64,000 nucleotides of DNA from Diadema setosum (GCF_964275005.1 NC_092696.1:26806572-26870571), one strand, 5' to 3'. Shown: positions 21,709 to 33,655, counted from the first letter of the stretch. Program-made: numbers and translations. Notes: generated by a model not told the origin, from the sequence alone.

Positions 21709-22826
21709 AAATACTATAGGTGTGACAAAAAACATTTCCCACTTTTGATCAAAAACTATATATCAGATACTCTCTAAAAAAAAAAAAAATCGAGTGAAAA
21801 TTTTCACTCTAAAAAGAGTGAATACAAAAACGAGTGAATTTCGAGTGAAATTGGAGTGAATTTTGAGTGAAAATGCTCATTTTCACTCATTTTGGAGTGA
21901 CGTCAGGGATCACTCGAAGATTTTGGATAGATCCCTGACGTCACTCCAAAATGAGTGAAAATGAACATTTTCACTCAAAATTCACTCCAATTTCACTCGA
22001 AATTCACTCTTTTTTGTATTCACTCTTTTTAGAGTGAATATTTTCACTCGATTTTTTTTAGAGAGTAACACTGACATTGATATGCGCAATCGCGGAATAG
22101 TGTACAATTTTGTTGGCGGTAATTAAAAAATGAGCGCATAAATCAGTTTCATTAAATTCAAGATTTATTTCTAACATCGGTTTCAGATTTTGCTCTGTTT
22201 TCGACTCCCGGTACAAAATTGTAATTTCGCACAGTGGTCAATTGGTGTGTATGGGAGTGTGTGGTTAACACCCTGACAATGGTCCTGAACAATGGCCATG
22301 ATTGGAATGCTCTATTACATATTCATGAGAAATTCCACTATTACAGCTATAATAGTCTTTACTCATCCTGAAATGTAACGTATATGCAAGCACATGAAAA
22401 CGTGTGCTAATGTGTGTGTGTGTGTTTTTTTTTTAAGTGCATGCCTTTTACCCTTTACCATAAATAGTCCATGGGCCAAGCCAGATATTGGTACCACCTG
22501 AGGTGGCAAAACCTTTTTGGTGTCATTTTGTTTGTCGGGCATAGATATACTTATCAAGCTATGATAGCATTTCTAAATGAGTAGCTTAGTCATAATAAAT
22601 GAATTTTTAACCAATTTGGTCTCGTTGTTATATCCCTATACTTCTGAATCGAGACTAACCGCTATACATAAGAAGAGCACTGTCTTCAGTATGTTCACAG
22701 GTGTTCTGTTGTAAACGTGGTGCGCTTAGTTTTTATTCAAGGCAGCGAAGGGAATATCCAAAGGTTATGATGTCCACAGCGCTTAGTCTTTATTCAAGAC
22801 GGCGAAGGGAATATCCAAAGCTTATA
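21709..22826 (+). mobile_element. Left arm of a large inverted repeat (foldback)
   Basis: The left arm reads AGGTGTGACAAAAAACATTT, CCCACTTTTGATC, then after a nested MITE TGACATTGATATG, GAATAGTGTACAATTT, and GGTACCACCTGAGGTGGCAA to GGGAATATCCAAAG. Each block occurs in reverse complement and reverse order in 26430-27375. Near the inner edge a block GCGCTTAGT...TTTATTCAAGxCGGCGAAGGG is duplicated with a period of about 60 bp. Confidence 0.85.
21768..22067. mobile_element. Palindromic MITE of GAGTGAA/TTCACTC units, 300 bp
   Basis: The element runs from TACTCTCTAAAA to TTTTAGAGAGTA and is an almost continuous hairpin. Both arms consist of iterated GAGTGAA and TTCACTC units, and the centre contains GTGACGTCAGGGATC and its complement. 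It is inserted in the left arm of the large foldback and is absent from the matching position of the right arm. Confidence 0.9.
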
Positions 22827-22831
22827 ATACT

Positions 22832-25800
22832 GTGTATATCCCTTTATCTGAAAACAACAACAACATGACACCTCGTGAAATGGCGGACGATTTGAACACC
22901 TACTTCACAGACGTCTGCACGCAGTTGCCCCCGTTAGACCCTCAGGCTCTCACGTCGTACCTCCCAGCACCAACTCCTACTCCTAAGATCAAGCAGTATG
23001 ACGTGTACAAACGCCTGAAACATCTTCATGCATCGAAGGCATCACATCCCAGAGATGTACCTACGCGTCTCCTTAAAGAGTTTGCCCTGGAGATATCTGG
23101 TCCACTTACGACAATATTCAATGTGTGCTTGGATAAGGGACACTTTCCTAGGAGATGGAAGAATGCCTCTGTGTGTGCTGTGCCGAAAACTCCCAAAGCA
23201 ATGATCAACTCCGCCCGATATCTGTCACGTGTGTTCTGGCAAGGGTGTTTGAAAGCTTCACTGCGGAGTGGTTGACAGCTGACCTCAAACCAAACATCGA
23301 TCCCTCACAATACGGGAATATGAGAGGAAGCTCCATCAACCACTATACCTCGTTCACATGCTTGACACAATTCATCGAAATCTCGACAAACAGGGTCATT
23401 ATGCCAACATTAATTGTACCGTGGATTTCAAGAAGGCCTTTGACCTCGTCAACCATACAAAGGTCATCGAAAAACTCATCCATTTAGGCGCCAATGTCTC
23501 CATATGCAGTTTCTTGACCGGTAGAACTCAAAGTACTCCACAAGTCACAACAGAGCTCCTTGCAGACACATGTGGATTCGCTCAGCGAGTGGTGTCAAGC
23601 CAATGACGTCACACCCAAACCGGAGAAATGTAAAGTTCTACAGGTCTCCTTCCTCAGGAGTGTCCCGCACCCGCTTAACATAACCATCGGAAATGTCTGC
23701 TTAGAGAAAGTGTCATCACTGACGCTGCTGGGTATCACCATCCAATCCGATCTCAAGTGGGATGACCAAGTCAGCCAAATGGTCTCGCGTGCTTCTAGAC
23801 GCCTGTATATACTCTGCACCTTGCGAAGGAATAGTGTCTCTGTCTCCGACCTCGTCCTTATCTACAAAATGTACATAAGGCCATTGCTAGAATTCGGGGT
23901 GCCTGTGTGGGGATCTAGCATAACTGCAGCCCAGAGCGAAGCTATCGAAAGGGTACAAAAACGCTCCCTCCGGTGTATTACGTACCCAAACACCACTTCC
24001 TACAGCCAACAGTTGAATCACTTTGACATTCCTACCTTGAAGGACAGGAGGCAGGAATTAACATGTCGCTTCGGCGCTGCCCTTCTTAAGTCTGAGCGGC
24101 ACCGCAACATGCTCCCACCCACTCGTAGATCTGTCTCTCGCTACAACTTGCCTCTGAGAAACGCTGAACACTTGAACTTACCTTTCTGTAGAACTCAGAG
24201 GTATAAACAGTCATCTATACCTCATCTTGCTGCATTACTTAACTCCAATCTGTAATGTTACGTGAATTTGAATGAGTCTCATACTGTTGGATATCAATAC
24301 AATTTCATATCTCATACTTCTGGCAATTACAACAGAAGCTAATGATGTTTACTCTGATTTGTTATATTACATGATCGCTGTCTGCTCGGTTTTGATGTTT
24401 ATACTTGATTACTGATAACTGGATATTCATGATACCCCAAGCAATGTGTATAAAGAGTGTACTGAGTATGTTGGTCATGAAGTGCTAATTATAGGCAATA
24501 CACGAAGCGTGCTTCAGGTATACTGTGCTACAATTTTTAATTCACTGTGCTGTTGCTCACTGGTGTTAATACTCGCTTGGCCCGCATTCGTTTTTGATAT
24601 ATGGAATGACCGAGATGCCCTTTTTCTTTGGGTTTTTTTTTCTTAATAGAATGACCGAGATGTTTTTGTTTTTCCCTCCCCCGGTTTCAGTTCATGTGTA
24701 TAATGGTTTAGACGAAACTTGGCTTTTTGGCTGTAATAATTTTGCTGCTGGATAGTGTGAAGTAGTTTTGTTTGTGAATGACTCGGTTTTTTCATTGCTT
24801 CTTTTGTTTTCGTCAAAAACAAAAACAGAACACAGGTATTAGATGATTGATATAATTATATGAAGAAATGATTTAAGAATATTTTTGTAATGTATTAATT
24901 TGAATTGTTATGGGAGTTTTGCCTGTGGTGTTTGTCAGATATCATGGCTCTAATGCATTTTATTTTTTATTTTTGTGTGATTTGTAATGAATAGCGCCCC
25001 CATAGGGAAAGTCCGAGGAAGAGATCATCTGGAGTTCGAGTTGTTTTATCTGATATGTATAGCAAACTATGACAGTGATGATTATGTGAAATACATATAG
25101 TAATATGAAATTGCAGAGGGAAATTATGATTTTAATGTATTTGATATGCATTTTTTGTGTGTTGGGGTTGGTGGCGCCGTCTGTGGATGACCTTGAGAAG
25201 GTTAATGTGTAGGGTTATTTAGATTTTGAGTTGTTTTATGTATAATTTGAAAAGATGTTTGCATAAATAACAATGTTTAAATAGTGAGGTTTTGAAGGAC
25301 TGAAATAGTTGGATGTTTCTAAATTCAATGTGGTCAAGGGAAGAAATTTGTATGTGTGATACGATATAATATGAAATATTTGTTGGTTTATTTAACTTTT
25401 TTGTTGTTTTATGGTATGATTCTGTATGCGTTTATGATGTCATCTGTCATATTTTATGCCACCTCAATCGGTTATTTTCCCCGTTCATTAACCATGGGAA
25501 ACACATCTTACGTTTTGAATGGTAGTGAAATTTTGATATGTCAACCGGCAATAATTTTTAGGTTTTCCTTTTCAATTTTATATCCAAATTTCGTCGCCTT
25601 TTTTCCACTATTTGAATATATTTCCCTTTTCTATCCTTTTTTTGAAAATAATTTACGGATTTTGTATGATAACTAATATGTATTTCCGCTTGATGTTGTG
25701 TCGATATCACAATCTTTATTTGTAGTTCTCATGCTTCGGTGCATTGACATTTTTCACCCACTTTAACATTTTACTTCCTTGCCCGCTCGTCTCCATCTTG

Positions 25801-26074
25801 CCATATTTGTTATTCTCTATATACAAGTACATACTGTATCTCCTTACCTGTTGTGCAATACTCTCACCTATCCCATTTTCTGATGCCCCGGTCTGATGTG
25901 TATTATGTCTTTTCTTTTTACATATTTCACGCATGCTTATCCTATCAATGTCATTTCATTTTTTTAAATGATTCTAATGTAAAGCAACCGTATCAGCCTT
26001 CGAGCTGCTGGATTGTTATTATTTTTTTTTTTAATACTTGCACAATAAACCATATTGAATTGAATTGAATTGAA
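22832..26074 (+). mobile_element. Degraded LINE (non-LTR retrotransposon) with TTGAA-repeat tail
   Basis: Broken reverse-transcriptase frames run from 22832 to 24255: VYKRLKHLHASKASHPRDVP, FNVCLDKGHFPRRWK, a frameshift to RPISVTCVLARVFE, another to VDFKKAFDLVNH, then WCQANDVTPKPEKCKVLQ, LLGITIQSDLKWDDQVSQ and the C-terminal RRLYILCTLRR...LNSNL. The order fits the CR1/L2/Jockey-like RT family. The segment that should carry the catalytic Y-A-D-D box, between FLTGRTQ and the DSLSEWCQAND motif, is missing, so it cannot be active. A long 3' region ends with AATAAA at 26044 and a TATTGAATTGAATTGAATTG tail. It is 5'-truncated. Confidence 0.85.
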
Positions 26075-26429
26075 AAACAATTTACCGGTACACTACAATA
26101 CATTATAATAAATAATGTTGTAAATGAACAGAGTGATTTTTATTTAAAACTGATGTATTTGTTGACAGGGTAGAATAAAAACAGTATAGGTAATCCCTTT
26201 TATTAGGAACTTTAAATATGATAACGGTACATTGTTTTGTTTTGTTTTTTCTTTTTTAGCAGTGTTCACCAGAATATTGTTGTTAATCAGGAAAAAGAAA
26301 AAACACACACAGAGACACGGAAACAATTGTCACATAATGTAAAGACGCAGTATTGTAGCAGAAATTAAGAACACATTGACAGGACAATGAAGGTCAAAGA
26401 GACAAAAGAAGGAACTTTAGATACGATAA

Positions 26430-27375
26430 CGGTACATTGTTCTAGGTAAAGACTAAGCGCACCGCGTGGCAGCTGTGGACATCATAACCCTTTGGATATT
26501 CCCCTCGCTGCCTTGAATAAAGACTAAGCGCACTGCGTTTTCAACAGAACACCTGTGGACATACAGAAGGCAGTGCTCTTCTTTGTATAGCGGTTAGTTT
26601 CGATTAAGAAGTATAGGGATATAAAAACGAGACCAAATTGGTTAAAAATTAATTTATTATGACTAAGTTACTCATTTGGAAATGCTATCATAGCTTGATA
26701 AGCATATCTATGTCCAACAAACAAAATGACACCAAAATGGTTTTGCCACCTCAGGTGGTACCAATAACCCATTTTTCGGGTCTTGGCCCATGGACTAAAT
26801 TCAGCCTCGCCACCTCCTCGCAGTGCCCAGGGCAACCCATCATGAATTATTAATAAAGCATTCATGTTCCTTGGAGCAAGAGTCCAGAAGCCTAGTCAGC
26901 ATAGCTCTGAAAAGGTGGTATTCGTGGCATTCATGTCTATTGTTCAGTGTCATTGTAAGCACACACTCACATACACATCATTGGTTCTTGTGTAAAGTTA
27001 AATTTTGTACAGAGGATTCAAATTTGACCAAAATCTGTAACTTGTCTTTAAAATCAATAATGGATATAACGAAACCTGTTCATGCTCTCATATTCAAATC
27101 ACCTCCAACTAAATTGTACACTATTCAGCTATTACCCATATCAATGACAGTGTTACCTGGAGGTGTTTCATCAATTTAGTCAGTGCTGACAATTTCAGCA
27201 AAATCCTTGGGTTTGATTGGCTGAGATGCTCTGGTCACTGACTGTTTATTATAACTGTCAGAGACTGACAACTTGTCAGCGCTGACTAACTTGATAAAAC
27301 ACCCCCTGATGTATAGATTTCGAACTATTAAGGATCAAAAGTGGGGAATGTTTTTTTTTTTTGTAACACCTTGTA
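26430..27375 (-). mobile_element. Right arm of the large inverted repeat (foldback)
   Basis: It is the reverse complement of the left arm at 21709-22826: GGATATTCCCCTCGCTGCC, AACACCTGTGGACATACAG, CAAATTGGTTAAAAATTAAT, GCCACCTCAGGTGGTACC and, at the outer end, GATCAAAAGTGGGGAATG and TAACACCTTGTATT. Divergence between arms is moderate, with small indels. The pair plus the LINE between them spans about 5.67 kb. Confidence 0.85.
27161..27306. mobile_element. MITE, about 146 bp, nested in the right arm
   Basis: Inverted ends AGGTGTTTCATCAATTTAGT / CAGTGCTGAC and GTCAGCGCTGACTAACTTGA / TAAAACACCCC bound it. The left arm of the foldback lacks it at the equivalent place, so it inserted after the arms formed. 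Confidence 0.8.
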
Positions 27376-27435
27376 TTCGCTGCCGAAAATATTGAACGCG
27401 ACTGCGAACTTATGATCGCTCGATTTGTTTTGATT

Positions 27436-27555
27436 AGGCGTTTTCACATCAGCCCGATAAAAATCCAAGCTCGAGATATTTTTCGCAGAAAATAGTCACA
27501 AAATAGCGCGCTATTTCGAAACATCGGGCTGATGTGAAAACGCCTGAGGAATGAT
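27436..27555. mobile_element. 120-bp element with perfect 23-bp terminal inverted repeats
   Basis: AGGCGTTTTCACATCAGCCC + GAT at 27436-27458 is exactly complementary to 27533-27555. The interior is AT-rich with AGCGCGCT. No target duplication is clear. Confidence 0.9.
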
Positions 27556-27918
27556 GCATACTTAGACAAAAATGCAAACTGTCTTTTGTCGAAGCAAACC
27601 ATAAACTCCTGGGATAGAGCTCTGCTGCACGTAGCATGGGTTCAACGGAGAGATTCTTGTTTCTTTTCCCTAGTACAAATGACCTTTTTCTGCTCATGCT
27701 TAGTCGGGAACTCCGATCTGGCTGACATCCATGGATCCAATCTGTGTCACGCAATCGCAAGCACGTGGCTCAGGCGATATATGCCATTATGGCTTCTCCC
27801 ATTTCGTCGGCTATGCTATGTGGTTACATCGTTACGACGTTACCTATGAGATGCCGGTAAGAAGGGCCGATCCCAAGTCTCAGCGCTGAGCACAGCTATA
27901 AGGGTTCGAGCCCCCCGG

Positions 27919-27949
<31 letters not shown>

Positions 27950-28734
27950 TTTCTCTCGTGTACCACTTGCGCAATCCGGCGCTTTTTTTTTTTTTGCACA
28001 ACTGGAAAACAAATGAATATCCCAACCTCGTGTTTGACTATAACCCAATCGCAAACACAGGACAACGTTATTATACAGAATCCTAACAAAGAATGAAAAA
28101 ATAACATCTTTGAAAAGAAATAACTTAAGCCCACTATGTAGTTCGATGCTTTCCTGCCCTTCTCATCAAGGTTTCTAAGAACAGCATTCGAAGAATATAA
28201 ATAGATATAGAAGATATTCAATTCAGCTTAAGTGAAATTTTATTTCATTTTCGAAAAGGACATAGACATTTCACTTTCCTTTGTAACAGAGAATAAGTAA
28301 ACTGAAAAGAATACATTGTTTAACCTTGGAGTGATAATACTTTGAAATGGGAACTGAAGTGATGAAGACGTGATGTACATTGTGTAAATATCAATTTCAT
28401 ACGATTAATGTGTAGATTATCATATAGAGAAACCTTAAAACAAACAAGCAAGCAAGCAACCAAACAAACAAACATAGTTTGTAAAATGTAGGTTACACAG
28501 AGGTGACGTAACGACAACAGCTATTTAATTTCTTTTCACGTTAAAGTTACTATGTAAATAAACAATTATCAATATGAACTTTTGATATCATTTTAACGTT
28601 ACTCAGTCTCGAACTACGACCTGGTTGGACGAATAAAATTGTAAAATTCCATAAATGTATATTTGTTTATTATGAAGAAATAACACAAAGCGAGGTTACC
28701 TTTCTGAAAATCTTAAAGTTTGAGTTGTCCTTAC

Positions 28735-28971
28735 CCCCATAGGACTCCGTGCCATTTGAGACTGCCTCTTTCTTCTTTGTAACGATATCGCACCGCCAGA
28801 CTCGACGGTCCGCCGACAGGTAGGCCCAGTACAGCTTCATCTCCACGCTATCGAAGGCAGTTGCCAGAGGAACGTCATCCAGAGCTAGGAACTCCTCGAA
28901 CTCAAAGCTATCTAGATCGAACACCATGATTTGACGATTGGTGTGCTCCGTGACGAACAGCGAAGGGAGTC
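28735..28971 (-). CDS. Exon of EGF/YWTD-propeller gene (blades 1-2)
   Basis: This 237-bp exon follows CTTGCAG and precedes GTAAGG on the minus strand, phase 1 at both ends. It encodes LPSLFVTEHTNRQIMVFDLD, then EFLALDDVPLATAFDSVEMK, LYWAYLSADRRVWRCDIVT and KEAVSNGTESYG. LFVTEH and KLYWAYLS are successive YWTD-position strands, each preceded by the A-x-D turn expected of LDLR class B repeats. An intron of 7.2 kb filled by the foldback and LINE follows before the exon ending at 21507. Confidence 0.85.
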
Positions 28972-29149
28972 CTGCAAGATTCGAGAGGGGAAGAGAGGAA
29001 CAGAGATAGAGAAAACAAGAAAGAAAAAGAGGTGGAGGGATGGGGAGGAAGAGATGGGAACATTATTTCATAAGAGAGATTATTTACAAGGGGAGAAGGG
29101 TAAGTAAAAAAAATCGTTTGCAGAGAAATCTTTTGCTCTCTAATAAGCC

Positions 29150-29440
29150 CCATTTTGACAGAACCCTTCAAGGTTGGGTTACCGCGACAACGTCCGGATA
29201 GGTATTTCATCAAGGTAATGTCTCTTCTTCATTTTTCTTCTTTTATTTTTTCTTCTTCTTTAACCGTGCCTGTTAAAACGAACCCCGCAAAAGCTTGCTG
29301 GGACTTTGTCGCAGTAACTTTTGTTTTTTTTTTGTGGGGTTTTTTATCTCTTGCTGTTTTATTGTACGACGTGAGGAATTTTGTTCTCTGGACGTTGTCG
29401 CGACGTTGCCGCGGTATAAGGTCTGTTAAAACAGGGCTAT
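29150..29440. mobile_element. TIR element, about 290 bp, in intron
   Basis: CCATTTTGACAGAACCCTT, GGTTACCGCGACAACGTCC on the left is mirrored by GGACGTTGTCGCGACGTTGC, CGCGGTATAAGGTCTGTTAAA on the right, with small gaps. No coding frame. Confidence 0.7.
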
Positions 29441-29639
29441 TAGTACCAGAAATCACTATTTCGACAAGCGTTTCTAACTGCGTATTAGTTTCGACTGCAA
29501 ATCTGCACATTATTATGCAATGTTGACATTATACGGAACGATTATTAGGAAAGAACAGGAGACCAAAGGAGATGGACTGTGATCTACAACGGTTTAAGTA
29601 TAATGTATTCTTCAGATCATTAATTTGTCAGAAACTCAC

Positions 29640-29744
29640 TTCTTTGGCAGTCGGTGTCGAAGAATCCGACACGGCATGGGCAGGTTCGGCCATCAGGGCG
29701 GTCACTCTCACGATTACAACAAGGCTTGATGCGACATTTTTTAT
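29640..29744 (-). CDS. Exon of EGF/YWTD-propeller gene (degenerate EGF)
   Basis: This 105-bp exon begins after TGCGAGCAG and ends before GTGAGT, phase 1 at both ends. It encodes KKCRIKPCCNRESDRPDG, then RTCPCRVGFFDTDCQR. The six cysteines (C, CC, C-x-C, C) fit an EGF-like domain lacking the usual calcium-binding D-x-D/N-E-C start. The next exon continues R-LPSLFVTEH, so this domain sits directly against the first propeller blade, as in LDLR-family proteins. Confidence 0.75.
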
Positions 29745-29943
29745 CTGCTCGCAAGCGTGATTCGAAATACATTTATGGAATTTTCTTTAGAGGTAATCAA
29801 TAGCACCATGTTGGAGTAAGTGTTTAATCGCTCAGGAGTCAAAAAGATAAACATAGGGCACATGGAAATCGATGGCTCTTGAAAAGTTTCTCTGCCGCCA
29901 TCGCTGGATGAAAAGACTACAACATTTGGTATGTTTGGTAACG

Positions 29944-30319
29944 TTAAAGGGATAGTATAGTTTTGGTTGAGACCTAATTTCAGGTTTCTAACATTTTTTT
30001 GGGTGAGATAATGAGAAACCTCTAATGAAATATGAAAGAGCATGTAATTCCATGAAGAATTCAACGTTTATTTGATGAAAATTGATTTTGAAATGGCTGA
30101 GATATCCAAAAACAGAGCAAATTCTATAATACCAATACAATCCCATTGTTTTACTTTGTTTTTGGATGTTTCAGTCATTCCAAACCCGATTTTTATCGAA
30201 TAAACTTTGAATTCCTCTTAAAATGGCATGCCCTGTACTATTTCATAAGTGTTTTCTTGGTTTCTTGCAAAAAATTGAAAGCCCAATTCCCATCTCCACC
30301 AATACTGTACCATCCTTTA
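29944..30319. mobile_element. MITE family M, copy 1, about 376 bp
   Basis: It starts TTAAAGGGATAGTATAGTTT and ends CTGTACCATCCTTTA, imperfect inverted ends. Internally GACCTAATTTCAGGTTTCTA, GAGATAATGAGAAACCTC and AACTTTGAATTCCTCTTAAA recur in copies at 36376 and 44125. No coding frame of its own. Confidence 0.85.
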
Positions 30320-31249
30320 TGTGAAGAGAATCTAAAGAGCTATAGGAGAATACATATGCATCAGTACGTGATATTATGCTCACAATGTCATACTTTATTT
30401 TATCAAAACATACACACTCAAACATATGCATATATACGGATATACGGCTCCTTGGAATACTTTTGTTTGGCATTAAAATGCGTAAATGTCATTACGCCTT
30501 CGCTCGTAGTAGGTTCAAATACACGTATATGCTAAAATCTAATTTGTAGAAATGTTATAAAGTAAACAGAAGTAAGAGAAATAGAGGGGAACGGGAGAGA
30601 GAAACAAAAAGACAGCAAGAGAGAGAGAGAGAGAGACTCAGCTCAATTCAGGTAAGTACAGCTCAGTTCTATATTCCTTTTCAATACAATCCTGACAATA
30701 TTACACAATTTGACGATATATCATAAATTACATGAATTGTTCCAACGCATTAACAAAATGATTAATGCATATTTTATGGGGTACACGACCGTATGAAGAA
30801 GTCATATCATCATGATCGTGGGAAGAAAAATGTGCAACAAAGTCAAATTGAAGATAAACCTTACGATAAAGAACACTTCGATTTGGTTGAAAGGATTTAC
30901 AAAATGATATGACATTGGGAATGCAGAGAACCATCTTGGCAGAACTTGACATGGAAGATGGCCTCAGATAAACCTACGGCATAAAGTAAGACTTAAAAAA
31001 AGCATGAAATAAGAATCTAAAGGTACATCTCTATGTCGCCGTTCACTGTCATTGTACTGAATAGCAGTATAGTGGGTGCACAATGCTATGAGGTTTGCGT
31101 TGTTCTGTGATGATGCTAATCAGTAAAAGTGATCTGTAAAAGATGGGAGGAGGTGGAGGGGTGGCGAGAGCGGGACAGCGAGGTGAGGGGGGGGGGGATG
31201 GGAGAGGGCGGGGAAGGTTAGGAAGTGAGAGTGATATTCAGATTCTCAC

Positions 31250-31363
31250 ATTTTTCACAATTGGTTCCCTTGTAACCAGTCCCGCGACAGTTGCACGAGT
31301 AACGGTCGACACCATCCTTGCAGGTGCCATGGACGCAAGGGTTGCTTGCGCATTCGTCTACAA
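31250..31363 (-). CDS. Exon of EGF/YWTD-propeller gene (EGF repeat 3)
   Basis: This 114-bp exon starts after TTTTTCAG and ends before GTGAGA; phase 1-1. It encodes [18 protein letters not shown], then [19 protein letters not shown]. The spacing C-x4-C-x4-C-x7-C-x-C-x9-C is a full EGF domain and D-E-C at the start fits a calcium-binding type. Compared with its neighbours it has N for D and R for S near the fourth and fifth cysteines. Confidence 0.9.
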
Positions 31364-32280
31364 CTGAAAAATGAAAAGGTAAAGAAACAGAGCCGATGAT
31401 ATTAAAAGCATCTTGGATTTTTAGTTACAGTACCTAATAGATATTTTATTATTTCTGCGTGTATTTAGTCATCTTATTTTGCTGGAATGTCCTTCTAAAG
31501 AATGCACATTATTTGGCTGAAATGCATACACACACCCATTGTTTACTCAAACTCATATAGGTTTATCAATTCCCTTTATGAAAGACAAGTTGAGAGATTT
31601 AGAGCTATTCAAAGTTAACTGTTGTGAAAGTATATCTTTCTGCAATCAATTCCGCACATAGTACGGAATGTATTTTAAAGGGAAGTCCCTAACAATAATG
31701 TGTGCAGCTTGAGTGAATACAGCAATATCAGTAGAACACATCAGTGACGTTAGAGGAAAATCCGACAATCCCTTTAAAAGTCATGGTAATGTTTAAAATT
31801 TCGGTGACCGGATGGGAAGACTACAACAGGTTGTGACGTAACAGTAGAACAATGATATACAGGAAATTATACAGAACATTCGATCGACATATCTCTTTCA
31901 GAAAGCATGGGTTACAATCCTATGTTTCATTTCACATAAACATGTTAGTTGAAAATCAAGAAAGATTGAAAATTTCCCCAAATTTACTTGGTTCGACTGC
32001 TATTGCTGCTTGCACGCAATCTATACATTAGTGGGGTACAATACAATATTGTATAAAGAAAGCATATCACGGGGAGTTAAACATAAGTAGTGTCAACCTG
32101 AAGGTAAACTGTGAGATAAGGAATAGTTTGAATTTGGTTTGAAGAATATACAATAATATGTGAAACTGGAAATACAGGGGACCATCTTCATTAAGCAGGG
32201 CTTGACTACAGAAAAATGACCCCGCATAAACGTACGGCATGAAATAAGACTAAAAAAAACACACACACGAAAAAGAATTT

Positions 32281-32367
32281 TAAAACGATGAGGACGAGTC
32301 CCGAGTACACTCGAGCAGGTGTCTATGGGAAATGGGTGTTGTAGCAAAATCAGTCCGTCCTCAATGG
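32281..32367. mobile_element. 92-bp mini-element, copy 2
   Basis: AACGATGAGGACGAGTCCCG through GCAGGTGTCTATGGGAAATG to GTCCGTCCTCAATGG matches the copies at 9449 and 34016. It lies in the intron of EGF unit 2 and is missing from the same place in unit 1 (near 31018). Confidence 0.8.
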
Positions 32368-32616
32368 AACATCTCTATGTCGCCATATGATTCACTATCA
32401 TTACAATGAATAGCAGTGCAGAGAGTGCACAGTGGTACGAGGTTTGCGCTGTTTTGTGATGATTTTGATTTGTAAAAGTGATATGTGGAAGGTGGGAGGA
32501 CGGTGGTATGTGGTGGATGGATGGCGAGAGAGGGAGAGAGGGAAAGAGAGAGAGAGAGAGATGGGGGGGGAGGGGGAAGATAGAAGGAGAGAGGGATATG
32601 AGCATAACAGACTCAC

Positions 32617-32730
32617 ATATTTCACAATTGGTTCCCTTGTAGCCAGTCCCGCTACAGTCGCACGAGTAACGGTCGACACCATCCTTGCAGGTGCCATGGA
32701 CGCATGGGTTGCTTGCGCATTCGTCTACGA
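32617..32730 (-). CDS. Exon of EGF/YWTD-propeller gene (EGF repeat 2)
   Basis: This 114-bp exon has an AG acceptor at 32731 and donor GTGAGT; phase 1-1. It encodes [18 protein letters not shown] then [19 protein letters not shown]. It is almost identical to the exon at 31250, and identity extends into flanking intron, so the duplication is young or gene conversion has acted. Confidence 0.9.
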
Positions 32731-33068
32731 CTGAAAAAAAGGGGAAAAAAAAAGAGAAAGAGCCGATAATATTAAAAACCTCTTGTATCTAGTTACCTTA
32801 TAGATATATTTCTGTTTGCATTTAGTCGTCTTATTTTACCCGAATATCCTTCAATGGAATAGACATTTATTAGGCTGAAAGGCATGCCACACACCCATTG
32901 TTTAATCCAGCTTTTCCTCATAAAGGTTTATCAATTCACTTTATGATAGACAAGTTGATAGATTGAGAGCTATTCAGAGTTTATCTATTGTGAAAGTATC
33001 CTTCTACCCTCAGTCCTGCATAATAATGCGCAATGTGTTCTCAACGGAAGTTTCTGACGTAATGCCTT

Positions 33069-33114
33069 TGTATGTATGTATGTATGTATGTATGTATGTA
33101 TGTATGTATGTATG
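33069..33114. repeat. (TATG)n microsatellite
   Basis: Eleven TATG units in a row lie in the intron between EGF repeats 1 and 2; the homologous place in unit 1 lacks them (near 31700). Confidence 0.95.
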
Positions 33115-33317
33115 TGGCTTGAGTGAATGCAGCAGTACTAGTAGAACACACCAGTGACGTTAGAGGAAGACCTGACAATCCTTTCAAAAGTAATGGAAAT
33201 GTTTCAATTTTCGGTGACTGGATGAGAAGACTACAACAGTTTGTGACGTCATAGCAGAACAACGATCTATTTTTGAAAATTATATAGAACATTCCGCAAC
33301 AAATCATTTGTTTAAGC

Positions 33318-33530
33318 ATAATTCAATTCAATTCAATTCAAAGGTTTTATTTTCACTTCTTTCAACAGAATGTACAATAAATATAGATTCGACATGCGTT
33401 TGAAGGAATGATATAGATAGCAAAGAATAACATTTGTCAATAATCATTACAAAATTAGGCATTTTTCATACAGACATATTTATACATTCTGCGAAAAAAA
33501 AGTGGAGGTACCCACTCGAAAGACTATAAT
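33318..33530 (-). mobile_element. 3' tail fragment of a LINE with TTGAA repeat
   Basis: On the minus strand this ends AATAAAACCTTTGAATTGAA and further TTGAA units, the same tail type as the LINE at 22832-26074. Only about 200 bp of 3' region is present. It inserted in the intron of EGF unit 2 and lengthens it. Confidence 0.65.
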
Positions 33531-33587
33531 GAAAGATAATGAAAGAGCATTCAACATACCTCTTTCTGAAAGTATACATGGGGAAAA

Positions 33588-33655
33588 TAAGATATTGCCA
33601 TTCACATAATGATATTATGTGAAGGGCAATATCTTATTATCCCCCATATACATAG
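33588..33655. repeat. Strong hairpin, about 25-bp arms
   Basis: AATAAGATATTGCCATTCAC + ATAAT pairs with ATTATGTGAAGGGCAATATC + TTATT around a GAT loop, with one bulge; GGGGA and TCCCC flank it. It may be a tiny foldback element. Confidence 0.85.

Noticed and set aside
27640..27850. Possible additional minus-strand exon between blades 2 and 3
   Set aside because: The exons at 28735 and 21507 join in phase and give a continuous propeller, and the candidate has stops near its ends.
27880..27950. tRNA-like GGTTCGAGCCCC sequence
   Set aside because: Only the T-arm-like box is present; no acceptor stem or anticodon arm can be drawn, and a CT run follows at once.
32401..32734. Open frames overlapping the EGF exons in other frames and strand
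   Set aside because: They are shadows of the EGF coding frame; only the VDECASNPC frame shows domain structure and splice sites.
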